From contig NBIV01000167.1 of the NCBI GenBank assembly GCA_003194525.1, positions 1 to 64,000 of the forward strand: a stretch of DNA of 64,000 bases, written 5' to 3'. The translations under genes and the position numbers were made by a program. The notes under the pieces are model-generated. The model worked only from the letters and a program-made list of their open reading frames with translations. It was not told the origin of the DNA and searched no databases. Origin of the DNA: Gracilariopsis chorda. Lineage: Eukaryota; Rhodophyta; Florideophyceae; Gracilariales; Gracilariaceae. Every line of letters starts with the position of its first letter. Position 1 is the first letter of the stretch. This document shows, piece after piece, positions 52,101-59,876 of the stretch.

Positions 52101-54691
52101 TCATCCGGGTCTATAGCCATGAAGCATGGGACTTCATCATCCTCCGTTGGGAGTGCTTCCCCACTTGTGGGTAACCGCGATAAAGCGTCGGCCTGAGTGT
52201 TCTGCGCACCCTTTTTATAAATGACTTGAAAGTCATATTCCGCGAGGCGGAGTCTCCAGCGCATGAGGCGTCCCGACGGGTCGGAGATATTCATCAACCA
52301 CCTCAATGAGGAATGATCCGTGTACACGGTGAAGTGAATTCCCATAAGGTAGGGGCGCAGAGTGGTCATCGCCCATACGACGGCGAGGCACTCTTTCTCC
52401 GATACGGAGTAGTTCCGCTCATGAACATTGAGCGAACGTGACCAATAACCAATTGGATGTCGTTCCCCCTCGGGGGTGGTTTGAAAAAGAGCACACCCGA
52501 CTTGGTAGTCGCTCGAGTCCGTATCTACGGAGTATGGCAACCCAAGTTTTGGGAGATGTAGGATTGGTGCTGATGTGACAGCCTCCTTTAAGGAGTTAAA
52601 AGCTTCCGATTGCTCGGGCGTAAATGTTCCCAGTTTTGGGGGGTTCCCCTTTCGCAACAACGCGTTCAGGGGCGCTGCAGTATCCGAAAAGTTCGGGATA
52701 AACCGTCGATAGACGTTGACCAGCCCCAGAAAGGAGCGCAGTTCCGTTTGAGTACGGGGTTCTTTCGCCTCAACGAGGGATTTGACTCGAGCTTTCTCGA
52801 TCGCTAACCGTCCAGGACGGATAATGTGACCCAGATACTTCACAGTATCTGTGAAAAACTCGCATTTCCTCAACTTGAGGGTAATTCCCGCATCGCGGAG
52901 TACGGTCAGCACGTCTCGGACGTGAGTGAGATGGTCGTCCAACGAGTTGGAGAAGATGATAATATCATCAAGGTAGACCAGACAACTCCGCCACTTAAAG
53001 CGGTTGAGTAGAATATCTACTGCACGCTGAAAGGTGGCGGGGGCGTTGGTTAACCCAAATGGCATCCACTTGAAGCGGTACGTTCCTGCGTGGCAGGTGA
53101 ATGCGGTTTTCTCGCGATCCTCCTGTCTGACAGGTACTTGCCAGTATCCCCAATTGGCATCGAGAGCCGTGAAAACGGTGGCGTCTCCAAGGGAGTCAAT
53201 GCACTCGTCCATACGAGGGATGGGGTACGTGTCCCTAACAGTCACGGCATTGAGCCGGCGGTAGTCGACACAGAACCTCCAGGTTCCGTCAGCCTTTAAA
53301 GCCAGTACAACTGGGGATGCCCAGGGCGATTGAGCGGGCTCAATCACACCTGCGCGGAGCATCTTGTCCACCTGGGACTGCTCCTCTTCCCGAGCTTTCG
53401 GACCTGCCCTGTAAGGGGGTTGTGCAACCGGTCGCGCACCGGGGATTAAATCGATCCGGTGTTCCGTTGCATCAATCTCGCCAAGCGAGCCATCCCACAT
53501 TGTGGTGAATTCCCGTAACATAGTACGGAGTTTGTTGCGGTGCGACTCTGGCACGTGGCTGAAGTCCAGCGCTTCAAGTGCTTTTTCCGGATCAATCCGG
53601 TCATTGCTCGATGGAGCATTGTCCTGTGGAACAGGTGTGGTTCGCAATTCCGAGTTACTCGGTATGTTCGACGCTGAAGTAGCGGTTTCCTCCCCCTCCT
53701 TAGACTTGACGTCTTCGGACGGGGGGGTGAACTCCTCAGAAGAGGTGGTAACTCCGAGTACATCGGCGGCTGTCATCTTCGTTGGCAGCATTCCCATAGG
53801 ATGGGGGGTTACACTCCCAATTACTTGGTGTTTGACCAGATACTGGGGGTGTTTGCCAAGGTTGGCAACCAATATCCGGAAAGGAACATCCGGGGAAATG
53901 GAGACAATTCCATTAGCCAGCGCCAGCTGGGATTTCTCGTACAACGAGGCGAGGGGTTGTATAACCCGAAGACCGTGTTGACGGGAATTTACCTGTACCC
54001 AGACTTGGGACTCAGCCGGTATAGAAACCGAGGCAGCGACGCGGAGCTTGGTGGACTCGCGGGACGCGGGCGGTGGTTCCTGCGCAGCAGGGAGCGGAAC
54101 TTGTTTCCGAGAGGACCGCTTTAGCGGGCGGCGAACAATCGGAACCGACGATCCGTCGTCAAGTTCTACACGCCTGAGGCGGGGCCTGATTGCGTCGACA
54201 AATCTGTCGCAGTAATCACATCCCAGTATGACTGGTGCTGCCAGTGAACGGCAAACGATGAAGTCCAACTTCACCACAGATGTACCAAGTCTCACGACGA
54301 GGTCCACTGTGCCCACCGTTTGTAACGGATTGTTGTTCGCATCCGAAATGTCGGGGACCGCGTCAGAGCGGATACGCGACCGCACAAGCGGGGGTAACAA
54401 TGATTCCACGACAAAGTTGGGACCTGCGCCTGTATCCAGGACGGTGAGAAACCTCACCATAAACTGGGGGTCAAGGCCAAGGTCGGCATAGACCTTATAA
54501 TTGCGCTTGGCCAAGACCAAGACTCTACCGGGAATCCGGGGATTTTTACTCCGTATCCACGGGCGACGCAACACACCAAGGTGCGCAGAGTCCGCGTCAG
54601 CGGTGTCTTTCCTCGAGAGGACTTTCACCGGGGAGCGAGGCGAGGACGCCTCGGGCGCCAACAGCCTCGTTTTTGAGGACGCCTCTCCCAA
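49130..54691 (-). CDS. Gypsy A Pol polyprotein (1853 aa): protease, RT, RNase H, integrase, chromodomain
   Basis: One uninterrupted frame. Protease D86 in VLDTGAGPN. RT about 430-610, with WRFCVDYRRLNAVT near 470 and active site YLDD at 573-576. RNase H with YSVDTDSSDYQVGC near 719 and YTDHSSLRWLM near 790. Integrase zinc region about 962-1007 (HLSHY ... FCIECAKN). DDE core near 1034 (FIAIDILGPL), 1097 (VLSDNGKQF) and 1129 (NGQVERFNRT). GPF-type end near 1276 (VADGPFKVIS). Then comes a ~500-residue Pro/Ser/Arg-rich linker and a chromodomain at 1782-1838 (DGILQYRVRWYGYDPSGDTW). The listed first codon is TTG. The frame is open upstream and overlaps the gag end at -1, so frameshifting is likely. 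It would copy and insert the element; the chromodomain should direct it to marked chromatin. Confidence 0.95.
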   Translation of the reverse strand: MGEASSKTRLLAPEASSPRSPVKVLSRKDTADADSAHLGVLRRPWIRSKNPRIPGRVLVLAKRNYKVYADLGLDPQFMVRFLTVLDTGAGPNFVVESLLPPLVRSRIRSDAVPDISDANNNPLQTVGTVDLVVRLGTSVVKLDFIVCRSLAAPVILGCDYCDRFVDAIRPRLRRVELDDGSSVPIVRRPLKRSSRKQVPLPAAQEPPPASRESTKLRVAASVSIPAESQVWVQVNSRQHGLRVIQPLASLYEKSQLALANGIVSISPDVPFRILVANLGKHPQYLVKHQVIGSVTPHPMGMLPTKMTAADVLGVTTSSEEFTPPSEDVKSKEGEETATSASNIPSNSELRTTPVPQDNAPSSNDRIDPEKALEALDFSHVPESHRNKLRTMLREFTTMWDGSLGEIDATEHRIDLIPGARPVAQPPYRAGPKAREEEQSQVDKMLRAGVIEPAQSPWASPVVLALKADGTWRFCVDYRRLNAVTVRDTYPIPRMDECIDSLGDATVFTALDANWGYWQVPVRQEDREKTAFTCHAGTYRFKWMPFGLTNAPATFQRAVDILLNRFKWRSCLVYLDDIIIFSNSLDDHLTHVRDVLTVLRDAGITLKLRKCEFFTDTVKYLGHIIRPGRLAIEKARVKSLVEAKEPRTQTELRSFLGLVNVYRRFIPNFSDTAAPLNALLRKGNPPKLGTFTPEQSEAFNSLKEAVTSAPILHLPKLGLPYSVDTDSSDYQVGCALFQTTPEGERHPIGYWSRSLNVHERNYSVSEKECLAVVWAMTTLRPYLMGIHFTVYTDHSSLRWLMNISDPSGRLMRWRLRLAEYDFQVIYKKGAQNTQADALSRLPTSGEALPTEDDEVPCFMAIDPDDPENAVEAKPETWDEDADFDELLASRDKSENPLPGNFVPVSPEEMIREQFGDPFCTRIRARINGGEDLPFGVNDKGYLVRKVEARPQIVVPHSLQSRVLHLSHYAPIGGHPGGRKLYLTLRRDFYWPAMAVDCYATVRFCIECAKNRVKLRKNAKKMKLFPARAPLEFIAIDILGPLLTTKRGNKFLLVITDRFSKLVRTVPLRRITALTVAQALVTHWIFVYGPPVEVLSDNGKQFVSKFFQDVCRILDVKNLFTTTYHPQCNGQVERFNRTLLAALRSYVADHPTNWDLYADAVTYAYNTQVHRTTGVSPFELVLSRTPPPVALEPQATLDNFPSVGIYRQQWKRWLSKLVPAARKSMARAQAAYKRDFDARVRGKPSPIRANNYVFIRKEYYNPEREKRHKLSPVADGPFKVISVNTDTVVVEMGDTHERISRDRVVLAPPPSSEVVLDPGNPVSTDSATPEQSGSTRPTVLPHPSRGLSDLPTLSDSPAQPGNSGPSAPAPTTSAPLARIYTRQAGNVIPYPAAPSKEGEEKTRFRGTISPSQRETHRNIRNTDRGARSMSRDTNPPFPGSAVQQEPDAQALQKRQIHRLSRENEKPHSNTAAAERQSPDASKPPLAEVPAEAVQSGRSDPRPAEKGRPDTPASQGNTHTPLGEKGGQAAVEALSPGLQAPETPPVVDGIKAPATGNNLRHPPHRCGEEPRNSGITRAIARSEPVVPDAAPPHGDGALRSAAIPLKRVSSAPARNPPEGNFDQNTGVLELAPGNPSVAGDTTASPERMVQSARAPDREAVCHPITVSHGTPQGIVEMPIPQERSSSRKLAVRALNREGGTQVPRRLAVRPAYREDGNNDTPLGNDLPVKTVAPHTLLRDIFPHEQRPLGQRTATSELSPNTLLRDIIPHRGQPSPGITTTTRHGRQVYEREFVVDRLVGHTWDQDGILQYRVRWYGYDPSGDTWEPIEHLPRSQVLRYHRQTGTAAPATLVNAQVG
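50493..50522 (-). other. Internal PPT-like copy 1 of Gypsy A
   Basis: Plus strand CCTCCCCCTCCTTAGACGGA. The minus strand reads TCTAAGGAGGGGGAGGAG in the linker of Pol (SKEGEEK). It is closer to the 3' PPT of Gypsy B than to its own. Confidence 0.7.
53688..53710 (-). other. Internal PPT-like copy 2 of Gypsy A
   Basis: Minus strand TCTAAGGAGGGGGAGGA, encoding SKEGEE between protease and RT, at the same relative place as 43204-43226 in B. Confidence 0.65.
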
Positions 54692-54708
54692 AGGGGAGAC
54701 TCCCTCAG

Positions 54709-56883
54709 TTAGTTTTCCGCCTTCGGCGGTGGGTTGGTTTCCTCGACAACGAGTGCTTCATCCCGTTGACGGGGGTTTCTATCCGCATAAGCGGGGGTTG
54801 CAACGGATGGTTGCGTGATCTCCCGAATCGGGGTGTATGAAGCTTGCCGCGCACGCGGGGTCTGTGGTAGGGCGTGAGAAAAGTCCGTTTTAGCACGGAG
54901 GTAGGAAGCCGTCGGGACGGAACGTTTCTCCTCTGGAGTGAGGGCCTCATAATTTGCCACCACCTTGGCCATATCCTTCAGTGAACAAATACACTGAGGA
55001 GAGGTATGGCCATGGGCATAGCACAGGTGGCAAATGAGAGCCAGCACCGCGACACGCGGATTATTATTCCGAGTATCGGAGAAGCGAACCGCAGGGCGGG
55101 TGTCAGTCCATCCAGGCCGTTGATAACGGGATTGACCGTTTGAAAACGGGAGTCGTTGGGGTTGAACCCGACTGTTACCACCGTATAGAACGGGATCTTC
55201 TGTTCCCGTATCATGGGTCATCTCCGTCGTTGACGGTAACTCACTGGTGGGTATCGACACACCATCCCCCTGCGCTAAATGCACGGTATCAAATCCCTGT
55301 CCAGGGTTCCCATCCGCGGTGAGCGGGAGAGAGGAAGCTTCGCTTTCCAGCAACAACGCCTTGGCGGATTTAGACCGATTGTTCGGAGTTCTTGCACGAA
55401 GTGCATCCCCTTCCGCTCGAGCGTGTTGGACCAGCTCGAGGTAGGTGATCCTTCGCTTGTCCTCCCGATAACGGGTAACTAAACTCCGGATTGCCGGGTC
55501 AAGACCATCAATGAACATGGTACTGCGCTCCCCAGCGGGGTATACGTTACCACATCTGTGGAAAGCCTTGTTAAGGCGCACCGAGTAATCGGTCTCGGTC
55601 TCTCCAGCACGCTGGCGTGTATCTCGCAAAGCGAGGATAGCCTGCTGAATAGCGGTGTTGGTGGCGTAGGAGCGCAGAAAATACTGCACAGCCTCCGGCC
55701 AGCAAGTAACTCCTCCCTCGGAGGCGCGAGAAGATCCTCGGACAGAGGTGTATTGGTCCTCGGCCACTCCCCGTAAGAAATACGGTAAAGCCAAATAGGC
55801 TTGTCCCTCATTCATACCGAGGATATCGGCCTCCGCTACAAAGCGGGATAGGAAATCCAGTACTAGGACTGGGTCCTCTCCAGTAAAATACTGGTTGCGG
55901 AGCGAGAGCTGCATTCGCTTAATGCATTCTCGCACCTTTCCCGTACCACGGGGCGTACGTCCAAGTGACGAATCTTCAAGCCGGTAGTACCGGTATGATA
56001 AAAGCTTCCGATAATCCGGGTTTGTCGGTTTCAATTCCCGGAGACCGGGGTGTCTTCTCCCCTTCTGGCGGGTTCGGACCACACCTTCAGTGGCCGATGA
56101 CCGCTTCGAGCGGGAGGAGTAGCCTCGCTTCTCGTCCTCCGAGTCGGAGTCCGAGGAGCTCGAGCTAACCGAATGGTTTCGGGGTGAGTCCGACGATGTC
56201 GAAGAATCGGAGTCCGAATATTTTCGGTGATGTTTCCGTCGGTGACGGCGTTTCTTCTTCCCAGCAAGCTGGTCGTTGTGCGATGCCTCGTTTACCGGAT
56301 CACCCGGGGATGGTTTGTCCATGAGGACGAACTGCTCCAGCGTCTCCAGGCGGGCACCAATCCGATCAAATCGGGCTTCAACTCCTTCGATGAAGGCGGC
56401 GGGTTGTCCCAAACTCTCCAACACGGAGTTGACGTCAGACCGTAAAATACGGAGCTCCTCGGCGACCTCCTTTACGGGGGTTGCCGAGACCACCTCTTGG
56501 AGGGATTTTAGTTCCCCTACAAGGGTGTCATGGGCGGTCCACAGAGCGCGGACCTGGGATTCCAGGGAAGTTCCCTGGGGGGTGTTATCACCCGTTCCAC
56601 GGGGGCTTGAAGCCGCGACAGCGGGAGCAGGCCGGGGTGCCTGGGGCACTGCGGCAACAGCCGGAGTCGATGCTGCATTCCCCTGCGGGGGTGATAACGA
56701 GGGCAAAAGGAGGTTCCGGGGTTCCCGGTCGGGGGTATCATTCCGCGATGAAGCGGCGCCAGCACGGCTGGAACTTGTCCGTATAGGGATACGGGGTACG
56801 AACCGAACTTCGGAAGTGTCCGCGTTGTCGCGGGAGCGACTACGCGTAACCACTGGCTCCGCGTCGGAGGGATTTCTCGACAT
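54709..56883 (-). CDS. Gypsy A Gag (724 aa)
   Basis: ATG at 56883, 106 bases from the LTR. An alanine/proline-rich head is followed by a helical segment (LESQVRALWTAHDTLVGELK), then a Lys/Arg stretch (KKKRRHRRKHHRK) and a Ser/Asp tract. The conserved Gag core comes next (RNQYFTGEDPVLVLDFLSRF), and a CCHC zinc knuckle at about 617-630 (CHLCYAHGHTSPQC). It ends TAA at 54709-54711. Pol lies at -1. It is nearly identical to the decayed copy at 624-2798. Confidence 0.94.
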   Translation of the reverse strand: MSRNPSDAEPVVTRSRSRDNADTSEVRFVPRIPIRTSSSRAGAASSRNDTPDREPRNLLLPSLSPPQGNAASTPAVAAVPQAPRPAPAVAASSPRGTGDNTPQGTSLESQVRALWTAHDTLVGELKSLQEVVSATPVKEVAEELRILRSDVNSVLESLGQPAAFIEGVEARFDRIGARLETLEQFVLMDKPSPGDPVNEASHNDQLAGKKKRRHRRKHHRKYSDSDSSTSSDSPRNHSVSSSSSDSDSEDEKRGYSSRSKRSSATEGVVRTRQKGRRHPGLRELKPTNPDYRKLLSYRYYRLEDSSLGRTPRGTGKVRECIKRMQLSLRNQYFTGEDPVLVLDFLSRFVAEADILGMNEGQAYLALPYFLRGVAEDQYTSVRGSSRASEGGVTCWPEAVQYFLRSYATNTAIQQAILALRDTRQRAGETETDYSVRLNKAFHRCGNVYPAGERSTMFIDGLDPAIRSLVTRYREDKRRITYLELVQHARAEGDALRARTPNNRSKSAKALLLESEASSLPLTADGNPGQGFDTVHLAQGDGVSIPTSELPSTTEMTHDTGTEDPVLYGGNSRVQPQRLPFSNGQSRYQRPGWTDTRPAVRFSDTRNNNPRVAVLALICHLCYAHGHTSPQCICSLKDMAKVVANYEALTPEEKRSVPTASYLRAKTDFSHALPQTPRARQASYTPIREITQPSVATPAYADRNPRQRDEALVVEETNPPPKAEN
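54712..54718 (-). promoter_or_regulatory. Probable -1 frameshift site in Gypsy A gag
   Basis: Codons GCG GAA AAC TAA give G_GAA_AAC, one base away from the canonical heptamer of Gypsy B, followed by the TCTCCC-cttt-GGGAGA stem. Pairing in the P site would be weaker than in B. Confidence 0.5.
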
Positions 56884-56969
56884 GAGAAAATACCGTTACG
56901 ACGGGAAACGATCACGGAACTTCCGGTGAATGAAAACAAACCTCGTAAGAGGGAAAGCAAAAACCGATT

Positions 56970-56985
56970 CTAAGTCAGGAGACCA
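56970..56985 (-). promoter_or_regulatory. Gypsy A putative primer-binding site
   Basis: Minus strand TGGTCTCCTGACTTAG, three bases after the LTR. Same position as in B. tRNA not identified. Confidence 0.55.
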
Positions 56986-56988
56986 CTT

Positions 56989-57795
56989 TGTGGTGCAATG
57001 CCCCAAAGGGGAAAAACACCGAAAGACGTCCGGGATCTTCCTCTCACGAGGTGAACCCAGTTGGGTAGAGCCCTCCCAGAGGTGTCACGGCGAAGCCGGT
57101 TTGTAAGACCAGGGACACCTGTCGCGACTCGCGCAGGGAGGTGAAGGCGAAGAATCGGTATCCGCGTGAGCGGGGCGTGATCCTCAGTAGAGGTATGTTT
57201 CCACGTAAGTGGGGGTGTGTGAGCGGATGCGCACACGAGGGCCGCGGATAGCGGGAGGTGCTACCCTAAAAAGGGGAAAGAGGAAGGACGAGTGGGTCGC
57301 GAGAGCGACGAGTAGATACGGCGATGCCGGTGGACGGGACTCCCTATACAGGGCGAAACACCAATATGATTGGAACAATTAGTACTCCCAATGATGGGTC
57401 TCCTTTAGATGTGCAAGGGGGGTGAACTTCCGTACACTACGGTGCTTCCCTCCAAGGAGGAGTTGAGAACACGCGGAGGCGGTCAAGCTCAGAGCCAATT
57501 CCCCAGGTTGGGGTCCCTTGTTGGGGAAGGTTTACTGGTGCGACGGCAGTGTGCCGTCGCACTAAGTACTAGCTTCCCAGAAATGGGCGTGAAAATACTA
57601 AATAATATTAACTAAAATACTCCACATTCCGTGGCAACATCCACTACTGTGGCCAACCGCCAATTGACCCAAAACCGTGTCCCACGTGTCCATACCCACC
57701 ATTGTGGGGCGTAGTTCATATACACACTACACAACCGATAATATCGGGAAAGCGTTCAAGTACCCAGAATCCCTCCCTGAGGGCGTTGCACTTCA
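56989..57795 (-). repeat. Gypsy A 5' LTR (807 bp)
   Basis: Partner of 47326-48132 with three mismatches by eye. Confidence 0.95.
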
Positions 57796-57800
57796 GCGTG
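57796..57800. repeat. Target site duplication GCGTG, right of Gypsy A
   Basis: Matches 47321-47325. The B LTR resumes directly after it with CACTACA (57801-57807). Confidence 0.93.
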
Positions 57801-57807
57801 CACTACA

Positions 57808-57812
57808 TGAAG
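57808..57812. repeat. Target site duplication TGAAG, right of Gypsy B
   Basis: Matches 36714-36718. The Copia polyprotein resumes here. Confidence 0.92.
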
Positions 57813-58793
57813 GAAGCGAAGATATGGAGATAAGTGGAAATGAAGTGGATAATGAAGATTTTGCGACTGCTACGGAAGGGAATAATGCCAAGGACAATGA
57901 AGACTTGACGTAGTTGGAGTTTCTGGATGAGTTTGGAAATGTGGCCCGGAACGTGTCACCATTATCCACAAGAGCCACGACGGTCAAGCAGAATACGTAA
58001 AGCCCCGAGTAGGTACACACCAGACACTATGTTGGCCTTGCAACTACGTTGTGTGATGGGAGCCTGCAGTCCGGATTTGCCTTGTACGTACGATGAGGCC
58101 ATGGGAAGTAGTGAACGTGAACAGTGGCATAGTGCAATGCGTGCTGAAATGAAGAACCTGCGTCAAAGAAGAGTGATTGAACTTACAGACCTGCCGAATC
58201 GGTCGCGACCTATGCCATGCAGATGGGTCTTTGACCGCAAGCGTAACAACTCTGGTCAGGTGACACGACACAGGGCTCGAATAGTTGCAAAAGGCTTTAT
58301 GCAGCAGTATGGTGTAAATTACTCTCAAGTCTTTGCACCTGTAGCCAAGTATACCACTGTTCGGATGTTATTGGCTATGATAGTCGATCAGTCTATGTGC
58401 TACATGAGATTGAGCATCAAGGCGGCTTTTCTGTATTGCACACTGGAGAAAGAAGTGTACATGGAGCAACCCCGTGGTTTTGAAGTGCCCGGCAAGGAAA
58501 ATCTGGTGTATCGGCTGAAGAAAGCTATTTATGGCTTGAAGCAGGCATCTAGAGCGTTCCGAAAATTCTTGCACTCTATCCTGCTTAGTCTTGGTGCCGT
58601 TGCCTCTTCTGCTGATCCTTCTCTGTATCTACTTCATGATGAGAGCAAGACGGTGATTTTGCTTATACTGTACGTCGATGATGTTCTAATCGCTGGAAAA
58701 AAAACAAGAAGGACGTCCAACACTTTGTCAAAGAGTTATCAAAGCATGTCAAGCTTCGAATCGAAACGGATGATAGCAAATTCTTGGAACTAG
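57813..58793 (+). pseudogene. Copia polyprotein: linker and reverse transcriptase
   Basis: The acidic linker (EDMEISGNEVDNEDFATATE) ends at a TAG near 57911, and RT continues in another frame from about 57927. Recognisable Copia RT motifs are RRSSRIRKAPSRY, ALQ...EREQWHSAMRAEMKNL, RWVFDRKRNNSGQVTRHRAR, KARIVAKGF-type RIVAKGFMQQYGVNYSQVFA, VYMEQPRGFEVPG, KAIYGLKQASRAF and the active site LYVDDVLIAG. A frameshift near 58700-58790 separates it from RNase H. Confidence 0.88.
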
Positions 58794-59629
58794 TCATTGA
58801 AAAGTCTACTATCGGATCAATTAGGATTCATAATACTCCATTGATCGAGGATGCTCTTGAACGTTTTGGAATAGCGAATTGGTCATCTGTTGCTACTCCC
58901 ATGGTTCCCGGCACAAAGCTTCTGACTACAGACGTTGATGAGCTACGCACTGATGTCCCTTATCGTGAACTTATTGGATTGTTTTTGCATTTGAGTAACA
59001 CCTGTAGACCGGACATTACGTTTGCTGTTGGTTATTTATCTCGTTTTTTGGACAAGTACGGAAGTGACCACTGGAAGGCCGCAAAGAGAGTACTTCGTTA
59101 TCTCAAGGGCACGAAGTATATGGGACTCGTGTACAAGAAGACAGATGGCCGTTTGGTAGGCTATAGTGACGCGGATTTTGCTGGTGATGTATGTGATCGC
59201 AAATCGACAAGTGGATTTGGATTTATCTTTTCTGGAGCAACACTTTCATGGAGATCTAAGAAGCAATCGATTGTTGCACAATCAACAGTGGAGTCTGAGT
59301 ATGTGGCGATGGCTTTTGCCATCCGTGAATGTATTTGGCTTCGGCAACTAATGAAAGATCTACGAATTGGCAATCCTGAGGGTACTGTTATTCATGGAGA
59401 CAATCAGGGCATGTTGGCCCTATCGAATGACAAATTATGCAGTGAGAGAACGAAACAAATTGACGTTCGGTATCACCTGGTTCGTGACCATGTTGAGAAG
59501 AAATCTGTTCAACTGAGCTATCTTCCCAGTTCGTTGTTGTTGGCAGACATTATGACCAAAGGACTGCCGACAGAAGTTCATAATCTTCATTGTCAAGCTC
59601 TGGGTCTCCCAATTACTTCTATGGTATAG
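58784..59629 (+). pseudogene. Copia RT end and RNase H
   Basis: Continues after the frameshift: VPYRELIGLFLHLSNTCRPD, YLSRFLDKYGSDHWKAAKRV then LRYLKGTKY. The RNase H motifs follow: GYSDADFAGD, KSTSGFGFIFSGATLSWRSK, QSTVESEYVAMA, IHGDNQGMLALS and ADIMTKGLP. The stop at 59627-59629 is close to the 3' LTR, the normal Copia layout. Confidence 0.88.
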
Positions 59630-59641
59630 AGCGAGAGGGTT

Positions 59642-59871
59642 TATTGACTGGATGCTAACGTTAGTCTGTTGACAGTTTGCATGCGTTCTGATATTATAGA
59701 ATGAATTGTGACTTATGCCATAATATCTTTCTTTACGATAGATAGATATTTGACAATAGATTGAATTGTATGCACGATTTGGGCAAGAACAAAGCTCCAG
59801 AATGACTACTTAAGAAGATAAGAGTGCCTTGACGAAGTAAAGAGAGGTATCCAAGTCGTGATCAAGCTAAA
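59642..59871 (+). repeat. Copia 3' LTR (230 bp)
   Basis: Same as 34124-34353 with about five internal differences. Its first bases are TA where the left copy has TG. A purine-rich AGAGCGAGAGGG lies just before it (PPT). Confidence 0.88.
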
Positions 59872-59876
59872 TGGAG
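59872..59876. repeat. Target site duplication TGGAG, right of Copia
   Basis: Matches 34119-34123. Confidence 0.9.

Larger units (their letters stand above)
47326..57795 (-). mobile_element. Gypsy A, full-length chromovirus-type element, 10,470 bp, apparently intact
   Basis: Two 807-bp LTRs with three mismatches, 5-bp target duplication, PBS, gag, pol, PPT in order on the minus strand, and an antisense ORF beside the 3' LTR. gag and pol have no internal stop. It is the youngest layer of the nest. It differs from B in the LTR (807 versus 860 bp) and in much of the third codon positions, so A and B are distinct subfamilies. Confidence 0.95.
36719..57807 (-). mobile_element. Gypsy B, chromovirus-type, split by Gypsy A in its 5' LTR
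   Basis: Transcribed on the minus strand: 5' LTR on the right (46473 onward), gag 44219-46369, pol 44201 down to 38863 in three pieces, ~1.3 kb non-coding, PPT, 3' LTR on the left. Gypsy A inserted seven bases before the outer end of the 5' LTR. Without A the element is about 10.6 kb. gag is intact, pol is not. Confidence 0.93.
34124..59871 (+). mobile_element. Ty1/Copia retrotransposon split by nested Gypsy elements
   Basis: Two 230-bp LTRs bounded by TGGAG. The internal region reads plus: gag, protease, integrase (34476-36718), then after the Gypsy insertion reverse transcriptase and RNase H (57813-59629). Without the insertions the element would be about 4.65 kb, normal for Copia. Several frameshifts are present besides the insertion. 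Confidence 0.92.

Noticed and set aside
47326..57795. An envelope gene making Gypsy A a retrovirus-like element
   Set aside because: No sense-strand ORF lies between pol and the 3' LTR. The only extra frame is antisense and has no signal peptide or membrane segment.
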